A stretch of 64,000 nucleotides of DNA from Viscum album (Eukaryota > Streptophyta > Magnoliopsida > Santalales > Viscaceae). Both the position numbers and the translations under genes were made by a program. The notes under the pieces were generated by a model. It was not told where the DNA came from. It was given only the letters and a program-made list of their open reading frames with translations, and did not search any database. Below, piece after piece: positions 47,581-59,689 of the stretch. Positions within the stretch are counted from its first letter, which is position 1. Every line of letters begins with the position of its first letter. Location of the stretch: assembly GCA_963277665.1 (NCBI GenBank), contig OY728128.1, positions 1,870,242,988-1,870,306,987 on the forward strand, written 5' to 3'.

Positions 47581-50500
47581 CTAGAATAAATTGAAAAATT
47601 AAACAAATAACAATAAAATGAGTAAATTAAGAAAAATATGAAACACTTTATTAATTAAATAATTATTGATAAAATTTAAAAATTTTAATATACATATATA
47701 TATATATATATTATAAAAATTATTAAATTGTATATATTAAATATTGATATATAAAATGAATGAGTGTAATATATATTAAATTTTAATATAAAACATATTA
47801 GTGTCTTATTTATTTTTAATTTTGTTTGACTTTTCAATTTAACCTTTATCAAACATCGAATGTCACATTTATTTCACACACATATATATACATATATATC
47901 TATATATGTTAATGTATTTGTATATAAATGCAAAAACAAATTTATTTAGACAATATATTGAAACACATACACTTAATATTTATGTAATTTATTCAAATTT
48001 TAGTATATTTTATAATTTTATTATAACATGATACATTTAATATATATTATGTTTTTAATCATTTTATTTTATTTACTTGTTTTCAATAATACAATTTCAT
48101 TTCTATTATGTTTAGTTTTTTATTTTATTTTTGAATTTGATCATTTTCTATCATTTATTTACAAATATTTATTTACTATGCTTTAAAATTTTAAAAATAT
48201 ATTCATCCACTTCAATATATATATATATATATATTGTTTTAATAACTTATATTTAATTAATACATCTTATCCATTTTTTTGAATATTTTTCAACTCTACT
48301 CATTTTGAATAAATCAATTTCACTCATTTTAAAAATGAATTTACATAAGATTATATGTTCATTAATAATGTTAAAAATATATTTGTAAATACATATATAT
48401 ATAGTTATTTTTAAATACATATTTATAAATAAATATATCTTTAAATGTGTATTTAGTACATTTAAAATTATTATAAATAAATAATTATTATAAATATATA
48501 ATTATTATAAATATATAATTATTACTTTTTAAATAATTATTTACATAGTAATAAATAAATAATTATATACATCAAAATAATTATAAAATTATAAAAAAAA
48601 ATATTTGAAAAATATTTATTTACTATCCTTTATGTTCCCTTGGATTAATCAAGTCTAGAATCCAATGTAAGTTATTTTATACTCTTCCTCTATCGTTGTT
48701 TGATGTTTTCTCTTCCACGTTTTGTATTTTTTTCACTATTTATAAACATGATGAACCCTACATCTCTTCTCATTATAACTAAAATACAATGAATTTGGTT
48801 CTATTTCTTCTTCTCCTTTCATATTTATTTGAGTATCCAACCAATTTTTTCCAAGAGAAACACATAGATGGTTTACTCTACTCTTGACATTAATAAGTAG
48901 ACCTATCATCTCCCCTCAGTTTTCTCTACATTTGAATAATATAGGGTTCTAAAATCTAGGTTGTTTCAAAAATTTAATTCATCTTATATACTAGATTATA
49001 GATTCTAAAGGCTAATAATGAGTGTTTTTTAAAGATTAGGGGATAACAAGTATTGTCCATCATTTATGGGTGATGAAGGGACCAAGGTAAGTGTATAAAT
49101 CATTAAAACATGTTTTGTGGATCTTGGATATTCATATAAATTGTTAAACCATTGAATGGGTTATTTAGATTTATGATTTTGATGAAAAAAAAATTATTGA
49201 ATTCAAAATAATAATGAATTAATTGTTCATGTTCTAAAAATTAATAGGTATGCATGTTATGAAAAAAAGTTATATTAATTTAAGATAATTATTAAACATT
49301 GACCATGGGTTACAAGGAGTGATGGGGAATTTTGTTGGTGTGAAAATTATTCTCAAAAAATATTTTAATAATTTCCTGATTGGATAGAGTTGAAAAATAA
49401 TTGGGTAAATACACTTTGAAATACACATCAACATATAAAGAGTGTATTTCCCAAAATTAAATGAGTTATCCATGGTTGGATAGTGGATCGACAAGATAAT
49501 GAGATGTGATTTATTAATAAATTTACTAATCAAAATGGAGAGATAATTAATTTGTAGAAAAAAAATACTTTTAAATGACATCTAACATGTGAATAACCAT
49601 AGAGAGAAAAAAATTGATTAAAATATAATTTATATGGTTTAGATCATTATACCCTATAAGTCAGGTAATTTGTTATTCATGTCTAAAATGCACAAAATAA
49701 AGATACGATCCCCCTATTGTAATTCACCCTTTATTTAATTCTATATACAAACCTCCCTTCTTTATTGATCATTGTTTATCAATAGGTTAAGGTGATAGAA
49801 CTCCTTCGGTACTCATTATATGATACCCTAAAACTCATAAGTGGTATAAGAGACTTGTTCTTCAAGGACACAATGTTTTAATCTATTATTTTCTTGGGTA
49901 AATAAATTTTATATTTTATTTTGTTAATGTCATATATTATGATAGGAAGGATTTTTTTGTTTATCCATGGAATATGGCTATTATATATCATATGATATGA
50001 CATATATAAAATCTAATTATTTAAAATATGTTTTATCATACAATTTATGATACTGTAAAATATGACTCTATCCATGGTTTTTGTGGAAATAGAGGATCAA
50101 AACACAAATACAATATCGCCACTATTGTTAAGTATGACAAAATAAATATGATGTCTCATATTATATTTGGTGAGAACAATCATAGATTATTATTAATGTT
50201 TCATCATATAATATGATTGAGTTTCAGGAATATCTCTCTCTAATATTATATTTTTTAACCGATAATATCATTCTCATTAGTAAAGTAGGTCGTTTGTAGA
50301 GGTAATTGTTGATCTACTTCAATCTATGTGGTATATTTTAAATTGTTGGGTAGTATCTATAGTTCCTCTAAGATTTTATGGTAATATATCATTATAATAA
50401 ATTTAGGATTGCATTTAATATATTCATTTCATTTATAAGAGTTCAAAAAATCTAGATCAATACTGAGTATAAGTAGAAAAAACACCCTTTAAATGGATGT

Positions 50501-51214
50501 ATATTAATGGAGGAATATTATGGTGGATTAAAAAAATATCAAAAATTAGAAGGGGAGGAATCCTTGAGTAGACAGAAGTGATGACCAATGTAGCTGGGGT
50601 GAGGTTCATTTCTTTAAGACCATTTTAATAGAGGTATTTCAATAAATCTTTAATTAATGAGAATTTTTGAGTGATTCCATTTGTGTAGGTTCCTAGGACA
50701 CTTAATCTATAGACACTTGATTGTATTCCTTTTATTTGTGATAGTTTGGACTCCCTCTTTCAAACTAGACATTCTCACTTTATTAAGAGATGGAAGGAAA
50801 TCAAGAATATGTGGATGGATTAAATAAAGGTAGTGCATGTTACTTGTACTATTGTATTGAAGTATTATATATCTGTTCAAGATAGTAGTAATTTTCAGGC
50901 AGGATGGATGCAATTATTTACTTTTATGAATGGTGTGTATTGCACTGTTGTTGTTCAAGAAAAATTAAATGTTTGAATACTCATGTAGACAATGTATTAT
51001 AAACAAGATGATGTTTCCAATATTGAGCAAAAAAATATTTTTGGTGGTGAAACTAAAAAATTATAAGGGGATAAAAAACATGTTGATGAAAATAATTAAA
51101 AAACAAGAACGATGTAGCATCACATTTTTGAATAAAATTATCAAGGCTAGAAGTTAGTGTACAATATTTGAGGCTGGTTGGAATCAACACTACCAACCTA
51201 TTGACCTCAACAAG
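47581..51214. other. 5' part of the CACTA element, no exon resolved
   Basis: The stretch from 47600 to 48600 is strongly AT-rich with several TA runs (47694-47711, 48217-48235) and ATAATTATTATAAAT repeats (48470-48530). From 48600 to 51200 the sequence is less extreme, and open frames at 50028-50216 and 50969-51157 (plus) and 50707-50913 (minus) give no recognised motif. A TNP2-type transposase would normally sit here; if present it is too decayed to call by eye. Confidence 0.5.
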
Positions 51215-51320
51215 TCAATGTTCATTAGTTATCTTGGGGTCATAATGAGAATGAATGTTCTGATTGATATTGACTCATGGCACCATATCCAACCTTTAAT
51301 GATGGAAATCCTCTAGAAAT
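51215..51320 (+). pseudogene. En/Spm-type transposon protein segment (Ptta-like)
   Basis: Plus-strand translation reads SMFISYLGVIMRMNVLIDID followed by SW, then HHIQPLMMEIL and a stop. The pattern SY(L/I)GV..R..VPI.I..W..VP..LK..IW is the signature of a segment in plant En/Spm-associated proteins (PF03004-type), found upstream of DUF8039 and Ulp1 in many CACTA elements. The final IW is replaced by a stop. It lies on the same strand as, and about 1.2 kb before, the DUF8039-like exon, so I read it as part of one broken gene. Its molecular function is not known to me. Confidence 0.68.
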
Positions 51321-52540
51321 ATATAATGGTAATGTTGAAATATTTTTTCTCTATTTTACTAAAAATATATATATATATAAATATAATGAAATATTGACTT
51401 AGTTTTCATTATTCCTTGCATAATTATTTTATATTAGAATATTTCTATAATAATTTCATCTTAATGGTCACTGGAAAACCGATAAAGGTTTCCAGATTCC
51501 TCTGAGGAAGATACATCATAGGGATACTGAGTGGAAAATAAATCCCCCCACCACATAGTTATGAACACATTATAAAGAAGGAAACATAGACTGCATTCTA
51601 CAATCATCACAATGATAAATCATTTCAGGTGAATTTTGGTTGAAAATATATTATTTGATACCATTTATTTTATCAAACGTGATTCAAAATCTTTAATTTA
51701 TGAAATAGAAAAATAGTACAAAAAATGAAGAACATGAATCAAAACCAGCACACCCCTATCACAAAGGAAGGATGGGGTACGATTCATTAGAGTATAAATT
51801 GGTATGAATTTTAAATAAACAATAAAAGTTTAATTATTTGATATGAACCAACATAAATTCCTTTTTTTATATGTGGATTTATGAATCAAAATATGAAGCC
51901 ACTTCCATCTCACATCATGTGCTATAGAAGGAGGCTTGTGTAAATATAGATGGTGTATTAGTTAATGAAAATAAAAAATCCATATGAGAATAATGTGTAT
52001 GTATGACATAATTTTAATTCATTATTATTTATAACATTATTACATAAAAATAAATATTTTCATATTTTTTATATGGTTTAGACATAAGAATCGGTAATGG
52101 CAGTACCAGAAGAATAGCGACATTCAGTAGCTTTTAAGATTCCTGAACAATATGGTTGCTTTAGAGGATTAGGTTTTGGATTCTCCCCTTGAAAATGTTT
52201 TGAGAAGATAAAACCACATGAATATACATATAATATATAGAGATGAATGTAGGCACAAATAGAGTCACCATAAGATATTATTTTGTGTTCTATTTTGGTA
52301 GACTAATGTATAAGAAAGGATCAGAGTGAAATAATGGTGGAGCAAATATCCCACATAAATGAAGTTATCCCACTTGCTTTGAGGCTATTCATTCACCCAT
52401 ATGCATACCATACCTAAGGAAATAAATTTTTCCATTACTATATCTCATAAATGTGAATCAAACCACTTCTGATGACATTATATTGCTAAAATTCAGTAGG
52501 ATACATTTGTATGTGATATTTATCTATCAACACCCATGTA

Positions 52541-52753
52541 TTGTCGTGTTATGATAGGTACAATGTATTTTATACCAAGAAACTAGCTACACAATCAACC
52601 CCTCTCAAAAATGACATGAGAGTGGGTATTGAGGTAGCTTATGATCCAACTATAGAGTTTCCTACTCCACTCAAAGGTCCTGATATTACAATGTTCGAAG
52701 CTTCTATTGGAGCCTTCATAGCTTGGTCATCTAATTTCATAATGACACATGAG
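52541..52753 (+). pseudogene. DUF8039-like exon of the CACTA gene
   Basis: The open segment contains MRVGIEVAYDPTIEFPTPLK, then IGAFIAWSSNFIM. It matches the pattern (V)RV.V..V.DG...LP.P......T...A.G.FV.WP..L(I/V) of a domain in plant transposon-associated proteins that sits N-terminal to a Ulp1 peptidase. The exon appears to end at a clear 5' splice site, GAG|GTACGT at 52753/52754. The true start is probably a 3' splice site (an AG lies at 52555-52556), not the in-frame ATG. The frame is intact across the domain. Confidence 0.7.
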
Positions 52754-53460
52754 GTACGTATTTAAAAAATTTATTATGAAAAACATTTAAAAGTTGATGA
52801 TAAAAGGTCTGAGTTGAGTTATGATATTGTAGATGAATAAATTGGTGGATAAATGAAAGGTTGAATCACAAAAATCTGTTGAGTCAGCCTAAAAAAATAC
52901 ATTTCTAGGGTACCTTCTCCCCACCAGTTCCAAATTAATATTTATTATCATTAAAACTTCATGTAGAGACCACATTTAAATATAAAACAACATATTACAT
53001 TGAATATGATAAAAATATATATGGAGAACCATTCATAGATTTAATTAGTATCTAGACTCTAACTGAGATTCTCAATCATGAATGGATGGGTGTCATAGTT
53101 TTGAATGCAAACATAAGTTAAATTTTTATAATACATATATCAAAACGGTTGGATTAATATGTTTATTAAAGTTAATAACTATTCATATTTTTAAAAAAAG
53201 TTTACATTACAAGTATATAAAGGGAATATCATGAAAATAATGATTTGGATTTATTAATCACTATATCATTTCATCACTAAAAATACTTTTGAAAAGGAAC
53301 AAATAAAGAAGAAGAAAAGAATAGTTACTCAAAGATTTTAATAAAATATAATCATATGAAATACTCTTTTTATACCTATAATAAATTATATATCTATAAG
53401 ATCAGATCACATCAAATATATTTGAAATTTTTCCATTACTTAATTGTTTTTGTTTTTTAG

Positions 53461-54090
53461 GCAAGATTGGATGCTGATAGTAGATAACAAAGACACCCAA
53501 TATATTTATTTTATTTGATTTAATGCATGGATCTCCAACCAACTGAACACACATTTTGTTTATTGTGAATATTTAATACACTACAATCAACGATTTATTG
53601 ATAAACATCAAATTATTAGTTCATACTATGTTTTAATGAGAATTTTGTTATGATAGAGTGGTTTCTCAGTACATGCAATATCCTGGAATCAATTTGGTGT
53701 CTGAAAAGCTAATGCATATGGATTACTAAAAATGGAAACAAATTAAGTTATATATAGAAATATTTAACTATAAAAACATTTCAAAACCATTTAATTTTTT
53801 TCAATTTTTCTGCAGTGTCAGAAACAAGATAATGATATTGATTGTGGATGTTATTTTTTCAAATTATTGAGATAACTCATGAAGCATGAAAAGACCAGAA
53901 CTACCCAACAGGTAATTTTTCAAGGTAATTAAAATTTCATTAAATATATATAATTATTATTATTATTTTCTCTATATTTTTTCTCATTACTATCATGATT
54001 TCTGACAATAGAGTTATTCAAAAGAAGAAATCAATTTGTTTAGAGAAGAGTGGGTAGCATACTCTTGGAAGAATGTACGTCAACAATAAA
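53461..54090 (+). pseudogene. Ulp1-type cysteine peptidase (C48) exons of the CACTA gene
   Basis: Three exons can be followed. The first starts after a T-rich 3' splice site (TTTTTTAG at 53460) and reads QDWMLIVDNKDTQYIYFI, aligning with the H-W..(L/V)(V/I)(I/V) block; the catalytic His position reads Asp. The second (53816-53911), after TTTTTCTGCAG, reads CQKQDNDIDCGCYFFKLL. This contains the Gln and the DCG cysteine motif of Ulp1/SENP peptidases. It ends at CAG|GTAATT. The third, after ACAATAG (about 54012), reads YSKEEINLFREEWVAY, the usual C-terminal end of plant CACTA Ulp1 proteins. The real family removes SUMO-like modifiers. In-frame stops (for example after YIYFI) make this copy inactive. 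Confidence 0.82.
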
Positions 54091-54289
54091 TTTTCCTGAT
54101 TACCTTATATTTTGTGATCTAGTATTTGTTATATTCTTCAAAAGATATTTGGGGTGTGAAGAAATTTTTATTGAATGCTTATATATTAATTTTTATCTCT
54201 TTCTCAAGGGGGTAAATAATGGAGGAAATAAAATTTTTAAAAGTGTTGACATACAAACAACAAAATTTTGGGAAATCATAAAATAAGAG

Positions 54290-54425
54290 GTAGAGGAAAA
54301 GGTGGAGGAATAATCAGAGTCAAAGACTTACATAGATGAGGAGGTAGAGGAAAAGACTGAGGTAGAGACCAAGGCAGAGAAGGATAATAAGAATTGTCTT
54401 GAAAATAATAAAATTGTTGGTAAAT
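54290..54425 (+). other. Glu/Lys-rich degenerate coding tail
   Basis: GAGGTAGAGGAAAAG-type units repeat three or four times and translate to E-V-E-E-K-like acidic repeats with stops. Position after the Ulp1 exons suggests a low-complexity C-terminal tail or a purine-rich 3' region of the same gene. Confidence 0.4.
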
Positions 54426-54554
54426 AAATAAGAATAAGGATCATACCATGATTTTTTTTAGAAAAATTGTTTAAAATTTCACACAAAACATTTCACTTAA
54501 TATTAAAGTCATTCTTTATCTTTCTAGATTAAAATAGATATCTGGTAAAAAATA

Positions 54555-55990
54555 TACGTTTCATAATAAAAATAAAACAAACACATTTGGATTGTTTTGT
54601 TACTTTATAAAAATGACCCATACGTCATTTGTGACATGTAGAGATCAGTCAAACCTCAATATGATGCATGATGTGACTTGTATGACTCCAAGTTTCTATT
54701 ATCCATTTAAAATTGGCATTTTAATACAAAAAAAATTCACTCATTGAAAACCGATCAAACGTGCTCAAATTTTTTGATTATTTGGGACAATAATTCATAA
54801 TTCATTTGTGACATGTATTAATTAGTCCCATGTCAAATTGACACATGATGCCACCTGTATGTATTAAAGTGTGTGTTTTCAGTTTAAAATCACATTTAAG
54901 TAAAAAAATATGGCATACTCAAAACCAAGAAAACAAATTCATATGGTTTTGGTACTTTAGAAAAATTATCCATATGTTGGTTGTGACTTGTACGGATTAG
55001 CTGCAACTCAATATGACGCATTGTGTGACTGATTTGACTCTAAGTGCATCTTTTTATTCAAATGTAACATTAATTTAAATCAAATAAACAAAATACATAC
55101 TCAAAACTGATAAAATAAATTTTGATTGTTTTGGTACTTTTATAAAATGATCCATACATCAGTTGTGACATGTAGGGATCAGCCACACCTCAATCTGATG
55201 CACGGTGTGACTAGAATTACTCTAAGTGTCCATATTAGTTAAAAATTTACATTTTAATATAAAAACCTTTCACCCAATAAAAACTGAGAAAACATTCTCA
55301 GATTGTCTTAATAATTTGGTACAATAATTCATATTTCATTTATGATGTGAATGGGTCGGTCTCAAATCAAACCCACACACGATGACATCTGTATGGATAA
55401 AAGTTATTGTTTCTAGTTTAAAATGACATTTTAGTAAACAATACATGTTTTGTTCTTAAAATAGAGAAAAAATATTAATATTATTTGAATACTTTATGAA
55501 AATAATATATGATTCATTTAGGACTTGTAGCATTCATCCACACCTCAATCTGATGTACGGTGTGACAGGTATGACTCAAAGTGCGTCTTTTTATTCAAAA
55601 TTGACATTAATTTTTGTGAAAAGAAAAATCATATACTAAAAACCCAAAAAATGAATTCATGTTGTTAGTTACTCTATGAAAATGATCCATATTTCACCTG
55701 TGATGTGTAGGGATCATCCGCACCTCAATCAAACCCTTGGTGTGACCGATTTGACTCCAAGTGGGTCTTTTTATTCAAAACTGACATTAATTTTAATCTA
55801 AAAATAACTAACATACATAAAACTGATAAAACACATTCCAATTTGTTTTGTAACTTTATGAAAATGATCCATATGTCCTTTTTTACATGTATTAATTAGT
55901 CACACCTCAATTAAACTCACAGTGTGACCAATATAACTCAATGTACACCTTTTTATTCAAAATTTACATTAATTTTAGTAAAAATACAAC
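54555..55990 (+). repeat. Eight-copy ~179 bp tandem array with higher-order order ABCABCCC
   Basis: A repeated block, GTGACATGTAGGGATCAG-like, occurs at 54631, 54808, 54983, 55165, 55342, 55520, 55700 and 55882, spacings of 175-182 bp. Monomer types can be told apart. Copies 1 and 4 share TTCAC(T/C)CA(T/A)(T/A)(G/A)AAA(A) and ACAATAATTCAT. Copies 2 and 5 share the ACGATG/CATGATG...CAGTTTAAAAT-like half. Copies 3, 6, 7 and 8 share TCTTTTTATTCAAA...ACATTAATTT. The order is A-B-C-A-B-C-C-C, a higher-order repeat of about 535 bp. The array lies between the Ulp1 exons and the 3' end of the CACTA element. Confidence 0.85.
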
Positions 55991-56179
55991 TTACATACTC
56001 TATAATAGAGTTTTATTATTATTTTATTTTTGATATAAATTATAATTCATTTAAATTCATTATTTTTACTTATTTTGGTAATTTTTTTGTTATTTTGGGT
56101 TGATGTTGTGTGTGGTTTCAACACAATGCACCTGTTTCTGGTGATGCAGTTTGTTACAGCATAACACTACAATTTTTAA

Positions 56180-56535
56180 ATTTATCAGGGCTGACAAATG
56201 TGGTTATAAAGTATGATTTTAAGTACTTCTATAGGCTTATATAATATTACCTTTTATCGTTGCTTTAGAAACCGTTGATAAATAGTACTTCTATCCATGC
56301 AAATAAAAGCACTGATAAAGGTTATATTTATCAGCACTAAATAAATGTGTTGATAAATGGGGACTTTTATCATCCATTTTAAAAGCAATAATAAAAGTAT
56401 GATTTATGTGCATTTTTATTTGTGTAGATAAATCAACCCATTATCACCTCCTTTTGAGCACTGATACAATCCATGGACTTTTAGCCTTTCTCTGTTGTCA
56501 TCACTTTTCTATCACTGATAATGGTCGATTCTAAC
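56180..56535 (+). repeat. Right subterminal repeats of the CACTA element
   Basis: Motifs of the same kind as on the left: TTTATCAGGGCTGACAAA (56186), AAGCACTGATAAAGG (56308), TTTATCAGCACTAAAT (56327), GTTGATAAATGG and ATCACTGATAATGG (about 56512). The TTTATCAGCACT core is identical to that of the left end. Confidence 0.8.
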
Positions 56536-56537
56536 AT

Positions 56538-56563
56538 TGTTAATGGTGTGTTTTATTGTAATG
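56538..56563 (-). repeat. Right terminal inverted repeat of the CACTA element
   Basis: Plus strand TGTTAATGGTGTGTTTTATT then GTAATG, the inverse of the left end. The terminal CATTACAA (minus strand) differs from the family CACTACAA by one transition. Confidence 0.85.
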
Positions 56564-59149
56564 TTAATTAATGATCTTGTAAATATTATGAGTGTTTATT
56601 TCATTTTCTCGATTGATGAATATAACATCCCTTAGGTTCATGTAGCCACATCATTGATATATTGGAAGAGGATTCACAAGTTATCAGATGCCTTAGTATA
56701 GACTAGGGGCTCTGATATGGTGTTCCATTTGATCTCTTGGTTATCCCATGAATCAATTAAGTTTGGATGTTTATGATTTCCTAGGTATTACCCCTCAATG
56801 GTATATTTTGACCTGACACTGGAAATTCCTAGGTACTAATGTGGGTTTATTTCATTTTTTCATGAGGATAAGGGAAACCAAGTGATGTAACTATATACAC
56901 TACTCATTAAGGAGTTAGTGTGGTTGTGGCATCCCCATTGAGTCTCATGTGGTTCCAAAAACGATATTTTCATTCTAAGTGATACTCTAGTATTGGAAAA
57001 AGAGAGTATTGTTGATCAAAGTAATGTACCTAAGGTTAAATGAACATTAATTTATTGTCCTGGTATTTATGAGTATACCCGTAAGGCGGTGGTGATACTA
57101 CGGAGGTGTAGTCACTATTAAATTATCATATATATTTATTTATTGAGCCAAATTAGGTATTGATGGTTGTATTTTTGTGATTTAGTACATTATATTTAGG
57201 GTTTATTAGTTGATCATGTCACAAGCACATATCAAATTATTTCCAGCTATCTAAAAGACCATGATGTTGGTTCACTAATTAGAATTGTACTAACATTTTT
57301 CTTATTCCACTATTACAATTGGCTACCTAAGAAATAGTCACATGTTTATTATAGTCCTAGGTATGGAAATGTCCTCAGATCATGCTTATCAATGTTTAGT
57401 GGGTTATCTTTGGTGAGATAATGTGATCAGTAATAGGTATGGCTCGATGTTATTGTAGAGTCCTATTTATTTTTTTCTTATATATGTTCTATATATGTAA
57501 GTAACCCTATTGATTTTGGGTTTGTATTTAATTTGAGAATGTCCATTTCAGTTTTATGTTCTATGTTGTTTTTTATAAAATGTCTAATCTTAATAACTTT
57601 TTTGTACTACATACTATTATAATGTGAGGTACTTGGTTATTTCTACTATGGTTTCATACACTGATAAAAGTGGTATAACATTTCCCAGGTATCTCTTCAG
57701 ACCATCGTTTCTAATCGAAATCATATGGAATTTTATAGTCACACCTAAGGTCATGTTGTACTCTAGTCCGGTTACTGTTCAGAGTGTGATGGGATGGAAA
57801 TATATAGTGTGGGAAAAGATTTTATGGATACTTTGTTTTAATATTTTAGGATATGGTAGAAATGAGATATGAGGATCTATCCAATCCTATGATGGAACCC
57901 GAAATGGCACCATGCGAACACCATTACTAGTAGAAAAAAAAGATAACATGTTCATGGATTTTTTCTTTATACGTGTTGTAATTATTGTTTATGATTTTCA
58001 CCTATACTGATGCACATGAGTTTTGAGATTAATGTTTTATGAGTTATTTTATTTTTTTTTCTCTTGGCCCATTTGTGAGAGTCTCATTCCATATTTGGAT
58101 CATGGCCTATAGATTCTAGAGGCATCACATGCATGTTATTTGGAACGTTGGATTCAAATGATATATAAGCCTAATATTGTTTTATTTCACTAAAAACTAA
58201 TGTTAATCTATTTAAATGGTTATAAACTAATCATATAATATTTTCCCTTATAAGAACATGGAAGCATTCTATATATTTGGGATGACATGTACATAAGATT
58301 CGTTCTTATGTAATGTCAATAAAATCTATAATTAGATGTCATGTGTGGGGGATGAAGATAAAATCTCTCTAGGAGTGGTCTTTTAGGGACATGTTTGGTC
58401 AATATTGGGATTGGTTCCTTTGATGTAGAACACTTATGGGTGATTGCTACTCTAGTTTTGTTCATTAAAGTTTCAATTACAACTTAGTTGTTGTTTTCCC
58501 AGGTATATTTCAATTCAATTATTTATAATTGATTTTTTTATTATAACTTATCTTCATAAGACATTTTGGGTGACATATTTGTATGTATACCTATTGAAAA
58601 AAATTATTTACTTTTCTCAAGTGGGCAGTCCTATATAAGGATGCATGATATAGATCAGTTCTCCTGTGGTCTGATAACTTGGCATGGTGTGCTTGACATA
58701 TTTATATAATACACTAGAGTGGGTTTTGATGTTTTCATGTGATTTTGGTTTGTATGTGATACCATCATGTTGGTGTTTTGGAACATGTTTTCTAATGGAA
58801 TTTTGGTATGGAAACATTGAGGATCTCCCAACATTTGTTTCTATTGGTGAGACAAGACTTTTTGGGATAGGAATTTGGGCCTAGTGGACTTGAGATACAA
58901 CTCAGTGTTTAGTGAGTTAGTGATTAGTGATTTTTGAGGGAAACACAAGAGAGGGGTTCTCTTAGGTATGATGTTTTCTTTATGGAAGGAATAATGGGTG
59001 GGATCTATGTGATATAGGGTTGATTTGCAGAGGTGAAATTGAGTATAAAATGTCAGATTAGGAAGCCTTAATTTTCATGATTAAGGTTACTCTAGAGCTA
59101 TATTATTGGCATTGAATCCCTTCATAGAGGGGAGGATTTTTCGTATTCC
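56564..59149. other. Region right of the CACTA element, no gene resolved
   Basis: Moderately AT-rich sequence with small open frames (57624-57872 and 58684-58884 plus; 58617-58817 minus) whose translations show no recognised domain. Since an integrase fragment follows on the plus strand at 59150, this may be the decayed upstream part of another Ty3/gypsy element, but RT motifs are not visible. Confidence 0.4.
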
Positions 59150-59320
59150 TAACCATGTTGTTATTGAATTATTTTAGAAAATGGTATAGTATGTATGAAT
59201 TCTTGTGGTTTTGGAAGTGATGTCAGATAGGGGTAGATTCTTTATTTTTCCTCAACATATGTGGGATATCTTTTTGTTTGAAAAGATTAAATATGTTCTA
59301 CTTGTACGATGTTATTGACA
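59150..59320 (+). pseudogene. Integrase fragment (Ty3/gypsy), plus strand
   Basis: Plus-strand reading gives HVVIELF, stop, KMV, stop, YV, stop, ILVVLEVMSDRGRFFIF, then PQHMWDIF. It aligns with the gypsy integrase pattern (V)AELF...V...HG.P..IVSDRG..F.S.FW..LF. The central SDRG block with the catalytic Asp is intact and the spacing from ELF to SDRG is one residue longer than usual. Stops rule out function. The call depends mainly on this one block. Confidence 0.5.
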
Positions 59321-59689
59321 TGTCCTAAAGCATTTTCAACATGGTCTGGCTGGTATGGAACACATAGAGTCATGTGTTGCATTGGTTGACTAGGTGGTAT
59401 GAGAGTGTGCAACCTGAATGGCATAGTCACTGACACACTCTCAAAATTTAAATTTATATCTCTTTATTACTAATTAATAGTGTAATGTAGGTATGATCCA
59501 CATTGAATGTGGGAGAGTGATTTCATATGGATTATTCAAAATATAGCTACTAAAATGAAATAAGAAATTAAAATGATGAAAAAATGAGTGAAAAGTGTGA
59601 GAAAAAGAATATATGGGATGTATTATTGGTGAAAATTAACTTTTTATTTAATAAAAACAAGAGAGTCTACAAAAAAATATGTTTGAAAA

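Larger units (their letters stand above)
47248..56563 (+). mobile_element. CACTA (En/Spm) DNA transposon, 9.3 kb
   Basis: The ends are inverted copies. The left reads TACTACAATAAAACACATG. The reverse complement of the right reads CATTACAATAAAACACACC. Both are one transition from the CACTACAA terminus that names the family. Flanking trinucleotides TCA (47245-47247) and TTA (56564-56566) fit a 3 bp target duplication with one transition. Both ends carry subterminal repeats with a TTTATCAGCACT core. Inside, plus-strand exons encode an En/Spm-type segment, a DUF8039-like segment and a Ulp1 peptidase, a combination known from plant CACTA elements. I could not identify the TNP2-type (TNPD) transposase; the region where it should lie (48600-51200) is degenerate. 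Confidence 0.85.

Noticed and set aside
54555..55990. Repeat array as a CRISPR locus
   Set aside because: Whole ~179 bp monomers are repeated and diverged, with no short identical repeats between unique spacers; the context is a plant transposon.
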